A stretch of DNA of 64,000 nt, taken from the NCBI GenBank assembly GCA_034638255.1, contig JAWPGT010000010.1, forward strand, positions 124,001-188,000. Reading direction: 5' to 3'. Below, piece after piece: positions 49,498 to 62,499 of the stretch. The position numbers were made by a program, and so were the translations under genes. Numbering within the stretch: position 1 is the stretch's first letter; each line of letters starts with the position of its first letter. The stretch comes from Coprinus comatus. Its lineage: Eukaryota; Basidiomycota; Agaricomycetes; Agaricales; Agaricaceae. The notes beneath the pieces are model-generated. The model saw only the letters and a list, made by a program, of their open reading frames with translations. It did no database searches and had not been told where the DNA came from.

Positions 49498-52400
49498 ATA
49501 ACTTCCTCCAAACTGCCTCGTTCACATTCATCGCCGTCGCCACCCCCAAAGGAGGCTGTCTTGCGTGGCGAAACTGGACGACGACAAAACTCTGTTCGCT
49601 TTCGTCGCCGATTAAACTCAAATACCAACGGGAATCTTATTGGAGTGACCAATGCCAAGACAACTCTCGACTGGAGCACGAGCTATCAGGCAGGATCTTC
49701 AAGGTATGTCTGTATAATCCGGAATACTTTCATATTGACGAAGTTGTTTTGCTGTAGCTCTGGGCTTAGTAGTTCTGAAGAAGATTCTGATGTTGACATG
49801 TCGAGTTCATCTCGCGGTCGACAGCCTGCCCAGACAACTGTTACTGTCGGACAACAGAAAACTGGAAACAGTATACCTGTACGTCGACGAAGTCCTCATG
49901 CTCACTCGTCTGGGGACTCCGCAGGCAGCACCACTAATCTGACAGTCAATGGACCTTCCTTTACGCGGTCACGGTCACCAGCTTCCCTTCGTCAGACCGG
50001 CACTTTACTCGCGTCTAAACCCTACCGTCCAGTAGCCCCTCTAAATACTGGTAAACGCAAGACCTCCAAACATCACACACTTCTACCCGCGGTTTTTGAA
50101 CTCAAACTAGCAATACCACTATGCCCATGGAACGTAATATTCAGCGTGGACTTTCGCAAGTTTGCAGAGTCGATGCTACTCTTAGGAACTTTACTATACG
50201 CAGCAAGATATGTTCAAATTATCCAGAGTCCCACTTTCATACCCAAGTCTCTATATAATGTACACAATTGTTTGATCAATGGTAAGACTCACAAGTACCT
50301 CTCTTACCTAAACTAATATTTATATTTATCACAGAACTCTATGTTCTCTCTGCCGCATCTTGTTTATATTTCATTTGGGTTCACACATTAATCAGTGTAA
50401 TCAGTAAGGATGCATTAGAACCTGGTCGTCCAGCGTCGCCATTACCATCTTCCGGACGCCCTGCATCACCCCGGTTTCTAGAATCTCGTGATACAAAGCG
50501 CATACATAGAGCCACATTCGGCTACGTGTGGATGTCAGTCCCCAAGAATTACCGGTTAGTAATGGTGTATTTCTTGTAGTCGTTGGATCCTAACATGGTG
50601 TTTAGTGAATCCTCAGACGATGGGATTTTTACGGGTCTATTATTAGGACCTCTGATATCCATGGCACTCTTAATTAATTCACTGCGTTCGGCTGCTTTTC
50701 CGAATCTCCACATTCCAGCCGGGTGGATAATCGAGCCTCCTTCCCAGCTTTCAAGTACTCACAGCTCTTATTCAGCTTCGGAAGCCTTGGTCTTGTCCCG
50801 TTACTCTCTGGTCAACCTTAGCACCTTGTGTTCGACCATTTTACTTTTCCATCTCTTTGCTTCATGGTTGTTTGAGCGCCACTATTCTAAATCTTCTGTA
50901 AAACAAGAAGGCGAAAGGACATCTGTGCCAAGGAACGAAGGAAGGCGTGCCTGGTATTATACCCTCTTCACTGTTGTTATGACCACTGCGACTATCACCG
51001 TAAGAGGTGTTTCTGCAAAGTATGAATATGGTATCTGGCAGCGTGAGGATTGGTATTATATGGTTTTTTCTTTCCACCTGTATTGACCAATATTGCAGAC
51101 CTAAACATATTCGAAACCATCATCGCATCTGTCTTCTTCCAATTTTGCCTTTACATTGCTCTTAGAATGGCGCACAAGAGCTTCTCGCTTGGTGAGCTAG
51201 GCTTGGTGAGCTTTGGCGGTACGGCTCTATGGCTAGAGTTCCTGAACTTGACGATTGCTCGTGTAAGTTCCAAGCACGGTTGGGCAATAGTTGTATGCTG
51301 AATATCAGTAGCTCTGGCCGATCACAACAGCATTCATTCGCACCTACCGACTACCTACACCACTTTTAATATTTCAGGTAGCCTTAGTTGCAGGATCACT
51401 AATGACCGGCTTCCTGTTGTCACCATTCCTGGTCTTATCTAGGAACTACGCCAAACGACCTGCACATCGTTTCCGCCTGGTGAAAGAGAGTCAGGCGAAA
51501 GAACGCAACCGTCGCTATGCTGCTTTTGGTTTCTACATTGGTACCTTTGTCATTACCACGGCGGTGATCGGTTTGTGGACACGCTGGCTTCTTGGGAACC
51601 GTGATCCGTGGCTTTGGGTTCTTTATAGAATCTTAGAGGGAAGAAAGAGATGGCATCGGCCTGCCCTTCTCGCCTATTGGGGATTATTGGGCTGTCTGAG
51701 CGTGGCTGGCTGGAATCGGCAACTGGCACGATCACGCAAACTTCGTCCTCGAAGCGGCACAGCTGAATATATAACTAATTCACAAGAACTTAGTACCCCT
51801 TCAAATGATTCCATAACCGCTGCCGCACAGTTAGGTGTTACTTTTCCCAACTTGCCAAATCTACCCAGCCTCCCAAATCTGCCTGCAGGTGTCAATGTTG
51901 CTCATGTTGCTACGGATTTGTTGGATGCCGCAGACAAGCATGTCCCGACTTTGAAGCTTAATGCACGAAGGAAATTCTTTCACGGTCTCGCAGTTGTGAT
52001 GTTCGTCCCCGGCGTTGCTGTTGATGTAAGTTAAACTATGCCACCTGTTGATAACTAGAGGCTGATTGGACCAAAACAGCCGGCTTTTACACATTTGTCT
52101 TTCAACGTGGCTTTTGCACTGTTTATTTTCGCCGAGTACATCCGATACTTTGCTATTTATCCATTTGGGGTTTCCATACACCTTTTTATGCATGAGTTCC
52201 TGGATAACAGGGACGGCGGAACAGCAATTCTCAGCCATTTCTATCTATTGACAGGATGTGCGGGTTCCGTATGGCTAGAGGGGTAGGTCAAGTCATCTTT
52301 CTTTGAAAAAAGTAAATTGAAAGGAGTGTACAGACCTAGCCGTTTATTACAGTATAGTGGGATACTTGCTTTAGGGGTTGGTGACGCGGTGGTATGCGTA

Positions 52401-52765
52401 TTGATTCCTGTAATTTATCCTGACATCTGATGGAAACGGAAATCATAGGCTTCCGTTGTCGGCAAAAGGATTGGGATGCACCGCTGGTCTCCCACAACAT
52501 CCAAGACGTTTGAGGGGTCTGTCTCCTTTGTCGCATCTATTCTTTTATCGGCGTGGCTTCTGCGCATTCTGGGCTGTGCCGAGCCATTTTCGGTAGGGAA
52601 ATTTGTTGGCGAACTTTTGTTCAGTGAAAGCTGATAAACTCGCAGACCATACGATATTCGTTGGGTATCGCCGTTTCTGCCCTCCTGGAAGCACTGTCAG
52701 ATCAAAACGACAATCTCACCCTTCCGCTATATATGTGGAGCACACTAGTACTTGCGAATCCGTGA
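49498..52765 (+). CDS. SEC59: Dolichol kinase Sec59-like
   Basis: A multi-pass membrane protein. After a Ser/Arg/Pro-rich cytosolic N-terminus (SSSSRGRQPAQ, RRRSPHAHSSG) come many hydrophobic segments (LLLGTLLYAARYVQII, LLLGPLISMALLI, SVFFQFCLYIALRM). The conserved DolK part contains NARRKFFHGLAVVMFVPG, then FNVAFALFIFAEYIRYF, DNRDGGTAILSHFYLLTGC, and the CTP-binding loop GILALGVGDAVASVVGKRIG. It phosphorylates dolichol with CTP in the ER for N-glycosylation and GPI synthesis. Stop TGA 52763-52765. The start codon is not settled: the exon from 49498 (after a TACAG acceptor) is in frame and looks coding, but no ATG leads into it in the expected frame. The ATG at 49798 is the first clear in-frame one. 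Confidence 0.85.
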
Positions 52766-53088
52766 TGACTGATGATAGAATATTGTTGTATTCGGGATAC
52801 AGTAAAAATATAGGGGGTTTCTTTCGTGCTCATCGTCCATTGGCAGCTGGAGCCAGGCTGGAGCTAAGAACCCCATATCGCGCGGACATTTACACCATTC
52901 ATAGACAAAGGTAGAGTCATGGGGTCAGGCTCATAAAATGACGTCAGGATTCTCACGACGGAAATAGCCGACGATGTTGTGAGTTGTTGATGTTGGGGTT
53001 GTCCAACATTGGATCCTATTAGGATCGACGAGCGACGAGTTGCAGGCTAGCTCTTATATGTGAGAGCATCCAGTATCCCAAGAACAGA
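52766..53088. other. Intergenic region SEC59 to histidine kinase
   Basis: About 320 bases without a supported gene; it should hold the terminator of SEC59 and the promoter of the kinase. Confidence 0.4.
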
Positions 53089-56000
53089 ATGCCTCAGGCT
53101 GCGTCCATCGAAATTACAGCAAACACCCCCTCTGAAATCCCCCTTGCAGCCAGTACACTTCCTCCCATACCTGCACCTGAAGTCCGTCTTCCATCCACCG
53201 CCTTTCTCAGAAAGCCGCACCGCAGAGTCACCAGGCCCTCCACCGCCCCAGAAGTTGAGGATTTTGGTCTTTTGCCCTCTAGAAACCCCACTCCCTCCTT
53301 TCTCTCCACACGCCAGTCTACATCTGCACCCTTCGACACAAGGCTTCCAGCTCTCGATGGCGCGGCCGAGTCTTCGCCCGTTCTGTTGACTCGGGATGAC
53401 AGTGATATACTCATCGGTGGCTCTTCACATCTGAGCCGGGGTATGTGACCATGACTAACTACGTTCATTTTATATAGCTCATTCTATTTGTCTCTCTAGG
53501 ACTATCGTCTTCACCCACAGTATTAGCGATTTCATCTCAGGATCCGTCAAGTTCTGACACCCTACCCGACAATGAAACCGTAGATTTGGACTGGCCAACA
53601 TTCATCCATGCATATGCCCATGGTCGTTGGGATCCTCATCAAACACCCAAACGTCCAAAGTCTTTGCCCCAGTGCATAGATTAGTTGCTGACCCCGTGCC
53701 AAAGTGCAACGACAAATCCGAAGTAAAGCATGTGTCAGAACCAATAAACGTCATTACCTCTCCTCTTCTCACGGAACCAACTGTCGAAGCACCTACTTCT
53801 GAGGGTCCGCTAGCTCCACCACAATCCAAAAGCACCACTACCACAGGCAATCCTATTTCCCAAGAGGTTCAACCTTCAAAGTCCACCTTCCTAAACTTTC
53901 ATAATCCTTCTGCGCTCAAATTTCGCGGACTACGGCCCACCCTCCCGCTCAACCTGCCTCCTCCGTCCCATCGGTTGAGAAATTCATTTTCTACTGTTAC
54001 ATCTTCCTCAACTGGCGACAATATTTACAGTGGCACACCCGCTACTAATGCCGAACTACAAACAACAGTGGCAACAATGCGCTGGGCAGCGTCAAGGGTC
54101 GATATCTCTCCTCTCGCTCTCCCATCTCCTGAGCATGAATTAGCGGATCCCATGAGGGGAGTCACTGCCGCCATTCCAGGTGCCCACCCACTCGATATCC
54201 ATCCAGAAAATCCTATGACTCCAGGTGGCACGCGTCGCAGTCGTTTGACAGAGTTCTGGGAGGGAACTATTGATATCGAAGAAAATAACATATCAAGGCG
54301 AGGATCATGCGGTGAAATCCGGAAAGAAATTAAAGAGAGCGAAAAAACTCAGCTTATCGAAACTGTAGCTCTACATCCGATTCTAAACACCCGCAAGAGC
54401 CAGCCATCTCTTGTTGAGAAGCAATCCCATAATAACTTTCTTCCCACAGCTCCACCTGCAACAGCACCATCGCACGATGCCTATCATGCCTCTCATCTTA
54501 TTCAAACCGATTATTTTGGCGATATTAATTTTCAGTCATCGGCGGTTACCACAACATCGAAATCAACACCCTTACAAGCTAAAGACAATGTCGACAATAT
54601 CCCAATACCCAATATAAATGTGCCAGCTCCTCTGGTAGACGACTGCGATTTCAATCTACCTGAACTAGGCACCGTCTCCGTCCCAGCCATCCCTAAGCGA
54701 TACTGCTTTACCAGACAGAAATCCTCACCATTACCCGCGACGTTACCCGCAAAGGATAGTCGCGTTTTCGGCGGTCGTGTAATGTCAGATGTTATTTCAA
54801 AGTGTGGTCGACCGTCAAAAGAAGAGCAGCAATTCGAAGAGCTGAAATACCTTGCGCCACCTGAGCCACCAAATGAAACGGATCGGCGAAGGGCATTACA
54901 CAAGTGAGTAGAATTTTTATGTGTTATTCTATAGTGATATCGTAACATGTAATAGATATAATATCTGGAATACAGGTCCAGACATGAACTTCGATCGAAT
55001 AGCCCATTTGGCTAAATTGGTGTTCAGCACTAAGGGTGTTAAAATCTCCCTTATAGATGGTATAGAGGTGTAAGTGATGACACAAGATATACGATATGAC
55101 TCTAATCAATCCTGAACAGCTGGCATAAGTCTGAATGTGAGTGTGATAGGTGAAAAATGAATTGTCTATTAAGACTTGGACATAGGGGGTTTACAAATAC
55201 CCATCAATACGCGTTCAGTTTCATTTTGCGGACATACTATCCTACAACGGTATTTTGACAAGTTCTTCCTATTGATTTTAGGACTAACTTTGATCCATAG
55301 GGGTGACGAACCCATGGTAATATTAGATGCGGACGCAGATTGGCGATTTAAGAATAATGTAAGGCCGATTCTCTGTTCTATACGTATCAATTTGCTAACC
55401 AAACATAGCCTTTAGTTGTTGATAATCCAAATATTAAATTCTATGCTGGTGCGCCATTACGAACCCAGGACGGTTTCAATGTTGGCGCGTACGCGAATCC
55501 ATACTTCACATTGGACTATACTCAAGTATTCTCTCACAGGTTAGCAATCATAGACGATGTCCCTAGGGAAGAATTTTCACCTCGGTCACGTCATATCTTA
55601 AAAGAGTTTGCAGTAAGTTCCCAACTATTCTCTCATTCTAATTGGTGCTCTAAAGATACCACAGGCCATCGTCATGCGAGAAATGGAATTGTGGCGAGAT
55701 AAGGTATGCCGCTTTTTAGGATTGAGCATTCATAGATTCATACGTCACCAACAGATTCAATTAAGGGTCCGAGATCGAATTCAAACTTCTGTGAGCATCA
55801 GGTAGTTCTAGTGATCTATTCTCTTTTTACGATTATCGTAGATGGAGCATTTTTCCCGAGAGTGTCTAGAAATAGACGAGGAAACACATACAAAGGAGAA
55901 CCCAGATTCTATTGTGGGAACCTCTATGGACAAGGTCTATGATCGCGCGGCCAAACTGGTAAAACGTACTTTGGATGTAGAAGGGGTCATCGTGATGGAT

Positions 56001-59000
56001 GTGTCACATTGCGAGGTCCTTGAGACTATGAGCTCCGAGGCTAACGTTGCTTTGACTATGCACTATGGTGATATGAGGAAGTCACAGAAGAAAGATTTGA
56101 AAACAGAAGAATATCATCATCTGATCGAGTTTTTCACGAAGTGGCCGGAAGGCAAGGTATCAGAGGGTATCGTTCCTTCTTGCTTCCGCCCATTCCTACC
56201 CACTCATATCCAATATGCTCTGAGTGAGTAGATTAGTTTTTGCTCCCGATGTTTATGTTAATGGTTGCTAGCTGTCCCCATTTATAATATTGACAAACGC
56301 CTATTTGCACTAATATGTGCATATAACGCATCAGATTACACAAAACGCTATGTAAGCTGGCTTGCCGATGCTATCTTCGAAGTCTAATATCATGTGCACA
56401 GCTTGAAGGCCATGAGCTATCCTATCTTAGGGCTATCGGTACGATGTCTATTTATTTTTCGAAGGCTTTCCTAATGTGATATGTGTCTAGGTGTTATAAT
56501 TCTTTCTGCTGTGCTTAAACGACGGATGATTTTAGCAGACAAAGCCAAAAGTCTGTTCATATCTAAGTGAGTGGCATATTCGAAATACTCGCAAAATCCT
56601 AAACTTTCGATTAGTATCTCGCATGAGCTACGCACGCCATTACATGGAGTATGTCACCGAGTTTAGGGTGTGTGTACATGCATCTGACCATTCCATAGAT
56701 TTTAGCGGCTGCAGAACTTTTATCGGAGACACAGCTTCATCCATCCCAAAAGTCATATTTGCAAACTGTCCAAGCGTGCGGTACTTCACTTGTTGAAACG
56801 GTGAACCATGTCTTAGACTTCACCAAGCTGAGCGGAAATGCCAAATTCGGTGGAGTCGAGCACGTAATAATTCCATCGAAGTGCGTCCCAAAAGAAAAAT
56901 TATATGTTGTTGCTAACTAATTAAAAATAGAGTCGACTTATTGCAACTAGTTGAAGAGGCTGTGGATGGATGTTGGGTAGGACATCGTGCGCGAACTGCT
57001 ATTATGGGTGACTCAGTAATCGGCAGTGTGTACTCACCTCCAAAGGAGGATGTTGGAGAAGTTGTTGCCCGCCAGCACGTGGAAACTGTCATTGACATAG
57101 GGTATAGATCCAATGTGCGTTTACCGCAGCCTGTATGACTCTTCTTTAATATTGAGTTTTCGAATAGGGATGGTTATTAAAATGCGAGAAGGGAGGTATT
57201 AGACGCGTGCTAATGAACTTGTTTGGAAATAGTCTGAAATTTACCTCGGTATGTCTTATCTCTTGGCTTCCAACAAGCAATACGTGTTGATACTTCACCA
57301 GGATGGTTGCATTAGCGTTAAGTTGCACCAGCTACCTCCATTGGAAGATGATCCACCTAATAGGGTTAGAGTTGAACTCGTTGTCGTTGATACCGGAAAG
57401 GTTCGTCGGTTAGTCTGTGGTCACGGTTTTGTTTGTTCATATGTAATCATTAGGGAATAAGTCAAAACTTCCTCAAGGTACGCTACTAGGTAATTCATAA
57501 AAGTGTTCCCGTAACACTCAAAATCAACATTAGAATCAACTATTCCATCCCTTTTCTCAAGAGAATCCCCTTCAAACTGGGACAGGCTTGGGACTTGCGA
57601 TTGTTAGTTCTATCGTCACTTCTGATGTCGTTGGCGGTAAGGTCGACGTTTGGAGTCAAGAAGCGGTGGGAACTGAGATCAAGGTCACCTTCAATGCCGA
57701 GGAGATTGAAAACGATGATAGAGGGAGATATGGTGAAGAGGTAATCAATTATGTGCGACCAATCAAGGTGGAAGGCTATCCACTCCCAAGTATTGGGTTA
57801 GTTGGATTTGATGAATCGCATAGAGGTACTGTTCTATTACGCAAGATTACTCGTTCATACCTCGAGGACTGGTGGAAGTTCGAAGTTACGTATGATCCGG
57901 ATGACGCGGATATCATAATCATCGATGAGGACGTTAATATGGTCCTGGAGGCTACCGGAAAACGAGATATCAGTCGGCCATTTATAGTCTTCTCCAGTGC
58001 GCGAGGTAGCCCGCCAATGATGCAGGTTGCAAGTGAACACGAACGAATTGGTGGCTTCTGTCGTACGTTGTATAAGCCTGGCGGTCCGGCTAGACTGCGC
58101 GAGATACTTGAACTTGCTGTACATCACACGACTATTGGCCCTTTACAACTTCACTTTAACAATCCTTTGGACCCCCACGTACCCACTATCATGCGGCGCC
58201 TGTCCGAGGGGTCATCGCAAGACACTAGTTCTGGTCGACCATCTATGGCACCAAGATCGAGTAGTTCATATCCTGCGTTGGCGACGCCTTTGCCGTCAAT
58301 GTCAGAAATCACCGAAGAGCGGAATGAAATGATCGAAACCCCGACCAGCAAGTTTCACTGTCTGTCCAAGACCGAAGGGAACGTAGCGATGAATGGTGAA
58401 GAAACAACGCGACCAGCACCAGCAAATGGAGCACAAAAATTGCTACCGTCAACTCTTCGAATAGACAAGCCGCACTTAGAAACGGTTCCTTCAGCAGTGG
58501 CCAAGGAACAAACAACAGAAACCGATTCAGAGCCAATGAGCTCTCCAATCTCAATAACACAATCCGAAAGTAATCCTACCACAGGAGAAGATACCGATTG
58601 TGATGGGTTTGTATCCATAAAAAGGGCTGACAAGCTCGTCGTCGCTTCCGAAATAATGTCTTCGGTGATTCCATTCGGAGAGTCTGGAACACTCCTCAAA
58701 TCTTCTTTGAAACCTTGGCCAGCAGACGCAAAGTCTGGAGAAAGGACATTCCGCATACTTGTTGTAGAGGACAATGGCATACTTAGAAATCTATTGTGGG
58801 TTTGAATTGTTCTCTACTTTTCAACGTGCTGAACTTGATTTCAGGACCAAGTGGTTGGCCAGTAAAGGATACGAGTTCCGACATGCTGTAGACGGTCAGG
58901 CTGGGGTAACAACATATACCACCGAAGGACCATTTGAGTAAGTAGATCTTCGTCTACTTTTAGCCTGCTTTTAGCTCGGTTTCTGACAGTATTTTCTAGT

Positions 59001-59376
59001 GTAGTGCTTCTTGATCTCTCAATGCCTGTCCTAGATGGTAAACATTTATGTATATCCGTATCATTTCTCAAACTTAGACTTCTCTTCCTTTCTCTTTAGG
59101 TGTTTCTGCCACTATCAAAATTCGTGAATTTGAGCGTGAAAACCCCAATCTCCGTCATGCACGAATCCTAGCTTTGACTGGTATGTCAGCCATTGAAGAT
59201 AAACGCCGAGCATTCGAGGCCGGCGTAGATGGATAGTGAGTCGCTATATCTATATACCAGAATAAGTCATTTTGACCCCACCGTTTAGTCTTGTTAAGCC
59301 AGTTGCCTTCAAGATATTGGATGAGATGTTCAATCAAATGGGAATATATGCAACACCACCACTACTTGAAGTTTAG
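53089..59376 (+). CDS. Hybrid histidine kinase (GAF-HisKA-HATPase-REC)
   Basis: Long Ser/Pro-rich N-terminus from MPQAASIEITANTPSEIP. A GAF domain follows (IWNTGPDMNFDRIAHLAKLV, QYAFSFCGHTIL, PLRTQDGFNVGAY, ILKEFAAIVMREMELW). The kinase core has the H box FISNISHELRTPLHGILAAA, N box NLFGNSLKFT, G1 DTGKGIS and G2 TGTGLGLAIV. After a disordered linker a receiver domain follows: RILVVEDNGILRNLL, VVLLDLSMPVLDG (phospho-acceptor Asp), ALTGMS, YLVKPVAF (Lys). It should act in a multistep phosphorelay to a HPt protein. More than a dozen short introns. One problem: near 53610-53680 the frame switches between HAYAHGRWDPHQTPKRP and HRLVADPVPKCN. A 50-base intron (53623-53672, GTCGTT...CCCAG) would fix the frame but delete the GRWDP segment; otherwise this is a frameshift. 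Confidence 0.85.
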
Positions 59377-60135
59377 CGCCACCATCCCTCTGCACCTATT
59401 CCATCAAACATTCATCGCTATACCAAACATCATATAAGTACCACGATCTAATTACAACATTGTTTCCTTTACTCGCATCATTGATCACATCATACAAATC
59501 CCCTAACGCAAATCGGTCTTTGATGCTCTGTCTTTATTTGCTTCTTGTTTCAAATCGCTTAATATGTATCTGCTGCTATCCTTCGATCTCAGACCTTACT
59601 TGCCTTTTACCTTCGCCGTTTTGTTGTGCGTACATGTATTTTTGTCTTGGAAGTACCCAATCTTGCATTTCCCTCTCTTTCATTCGCAAATGGAAAACTA
59701 CATTATAGCCTTTGCGAAAACAACCTTCTTCCCATTTTTTTCTTTAGTATAAACGCTCCATTAATCGTTTTTCCTCTTTTCCTCTTTGTTTTTTCTTAAC
59801 TCATGTATAAAAAACGAGTTTATCATAGACGAACGTAGTACTTCAACAGGAACAGGTCTCGGATCTTGCTAATTATCATATCTTCATAGCTTGATATAAA
59901 AATCTCTTTCTGACAGACGAGCTTAAATCAATGATACAATATCTTGCTTGTTCAACATTTAACGTTCAACCTAGCCAGATTTTTAGAAGGTAGATGCTTA
60001 AGAGCCGGTCCCATATACGGTGGATTCAATCAAGATGGCATAATTCTGAGTGCAAGTGACGTCAGACATGACCATGTGGGTTCTCGTACATACTGCGACT
60101 AACTAATATCATGCACCTTGGCGTTATATTCACCC
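59377..60135. other. Intergenic region after the histidine kinase
   Basis: About 760 bases. It begins with a T/C-rich 3' flank. Plus-strand open frames at 59460-59752 are hydrophobic because of the T-rich DNA and have no motif. Nothing else seen. Confidence 0.4.
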
Positions 60136-61476
60136 ATGGCTAGGACCAAAATCTTGATTACAGGGTCAACAGGTCAATCTAAACCTTAGAGCTGAGTATA
60201 TAGAACTCCAAAACACTAATACTTACAGTACATCATGTACATATGATACTATAGGTTACATTGGTGGTGCGATTTTGGATCGCCTCCTCTCACATCCAAA
60301 GAACAGTTCCTTCAAAATTACCGCATTAGTTCGTTCTCCAGAAAAGGCAGAAAAGCTCAAGAAATTCGGTGTTAATCCGATTGTTGGCTCTTTTGAAACC
60401 GAGAAACTGCTCGAAAGTTTGGCCGCAGACGCTGATGTTATCTTTGATGCAGTATGAGTTATATCAACCCCGGACTCATACACCAGTTTTAGGGCTCAAA
60501 AAAGCATTTTTAATATAGGTTGACGCGGATGCATTGGAGAGCACGAAGACAATCTTGCGTGGAATCAAAAGACAATACCAAACTACAGGAGTCCCTCCTA
60601 TTTTCATCCACACAGTATGCTACCATCAATTATCAGTATTTTCTCAAAGCAGGATTAACTCTTTGTTCACATAAGTCTGGTACAGGTCTGTTGGCAGATA
60701 ATGCTGCCGGGATGTACGCAACATCCATGATTTGGGATGATGCGAATCCCAAGCAACTCGAAACACTTCCAAAAACCGCTCCTCATCGAGATGTTGACCT
60801 TGCCATCATTCAAGGAGACCAGGAAGGGTATGTAAAGGCATATCTAGTCGCGCCATCAACCATCTATGGAATAGCCAAGGGAAAGCTTGTCGAAGCCGGG
60901 ATCTCAAACAATATTTCCATGCAGATCCCTCGCCTTATACGTACGTCCTTAGCTAGAGGAAGAGCGGGTATGGTCGGAAAAGGGCTTAACATTTGGCCTA
61001 ATGTGCATATTGATGATGGTAGGCATTGATAATCCTTAGTGAACAGATCAATACATGTTTAATGTGGTCTCTGAAGTTGCAGACCTATATATCACTATTT
61101 ATGATTCCGTTCTCCAAAAACGGTATACTGGCCATGGTCGTGAAGGTTATTATTTCGGAGAGAATGGAGAACATACACTGTATGATGTTGGGAAGGAGAT
61201 TGGTCGCATTCTTGTTGATTTACAAAGGACCTCGGTGGAAGAGCCAACAACATTTACTAAAGAAGAGATTGACAAGTATCTCCAGGTCTGTGAGTTTGCT
61301 ATTGAACGTTGATGAAGCTGACGAGGATGTTTGTGTAGGGGAGCGAGTCACTTGGGTCTAACTCGCGTTGCAGAGGCAATAATTCAAGGGCGGTTGGATG
61401 GAAACCGGAAAGAACGACACAAGATCTGTTGAAAAGTATTGGACCTGAAGTCGAGCATATCTTGCAGTTGGGGTAA
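60136..61476 (+). CDS. NAD(P)-binding Rossmann-fold protein (epimerase/NmrA-like)
   Basis: Starts MARTKILITGSTG and, after a long intron (about 60173-60253), continues YIGGAILDRLL: together the GxxGxxG dinucleotide-binding loop. Next are FKITALVRSPEKAEKLKKFG and VGSFETEKLLESLAADADVIF, then FIHTSGTGLLADNAAG and VKAYLVAPSTIYGIAKGKLV, which match the extended SDR family (YLVAPSTIYG resembles the family's substrate region). After further exons it reads YYFGENGEHTLYDVGKEIGR and ends EVEHILQLG. The last exon begins at about 61339 after a 53-base intron; stop TAA 61474-61476. Such proteins are common in Agaricomycetes; substrate unknown. Confidence 0.82.
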
Positions 61477-61556
61477 CATTCCTGGGTGTTATCATTGCAC
61501 TGACCAATAACTGTGCAATGAAAGATATATAGGTTACAAAATCACATTCCACCGGT

Positions 61557-62302
61557 TTACGATATATGTTTCTGAGAAGTCGGGAATTCGACGGATGTTT
61601 TAGTCCTTGCAGCTTCCCCGTATGTAAGTACACCAACATAAGGCATGGTGTTGTATTTGAGGGTATAGTGTGCGGGTTTCGAATTCCTGTCAAGTTATTA
61701 GATACTGATAGAACTCGTGCGAGAAACAGCTTACTTGAACGTCTTCGTAAGGTCTCGGAGCATGTATTTATTCTTTCCTGACACATTTAGATTGGCATCT
61801 TCCTTCCGGCGAATGATACGATCCCAGATAACAACAGCGTTCTCATTCTGCCAGAATATATATCAAATTAAAATTGATAGTAATGTTGCACTAATCGATG
61901 CCCACTTTGGTGTTTTCAAATTCGGCTTCCACCCAGACGAAAAGTTGCTTAGTGTTCCAATGGAATAGGGGTTGGAGATCTGCAAAGTGATTACTCAGTT
62001 TGGTGTATATATGCTTGCATAAAGGTCCATAGCTCACCAGCGGTGACGTTGAAGTTCACAAACGCCATATCCTGTTTCACGTGTCTCCGACCACCGGTCG
62101 CGGGATAACTGAAGATAATGAATTCTCGATATTCAGCTTGCTAGCGTGGAGAAACATACACTTTAATAGAGAGAAGTCCAAGTTCGCCTTTTGGGTCCGC
62201 AGTGAACACGAAGGAAGACAGGGCGACAGCGGCCAATAGGGCCATTGTACAAGAGGACAGCAAGGCAGAAATATTGTTAATTCGCGAGAATATGCTATGC
62301 AT
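61557..62302 (-). CDS. SPC3: Signal peptidase complex subunit Spc3
   Basis: Start MHSIFSRINNISALLSSCTM, then ALLAAVALSSFVFTADPKG: the single N-terminal membrane anchor of Spc3. The lumenal part follows as QDMAFVNFNVTA, DLQPLFHWNTKQLFVWVEAE, NAVVIWDRIIRRKEDANLNV, SGKNKYMLRDLTKTFK, then NTMPYVGVLTYGEAARTKT, ending QKHIS. Length about 180 residues, as in fungi. Spc3 supports the catalytic subunit Sec11 at the ER membrane. At least five introns; the last (GTAAGC...GACAG, about 61682-61735) is needed, since reading through meets a stop. Stop 61557-61559. It is convergent with the NAD(P)-binding gene, 80 bases away. Confidence 0.92.
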
Positions 62303-62499
62303 TTTGTTTGATGATTATGGCCAATGGAGAGTAACAACGATCTATTGTGGGATGATGACACGTTGACTTCAATTCCCCACCTTAGCAGTATTTTGATCTC
62401 AAGTTTGGCTTCGTCACTCGTAACAAACAAAGGCTTTGATTAGATTACTACATGATCAATAGACGCAGTTCCTACGGTGTTCCTCAACCTCAGCATATG

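Noticed and set aside
59460..59752. Hydrophobic small open frames after the histidine kinase
   Set aside because: Hydrophobicity follows from T-rich 3' flank DNA; no conserved residues, no promoter.
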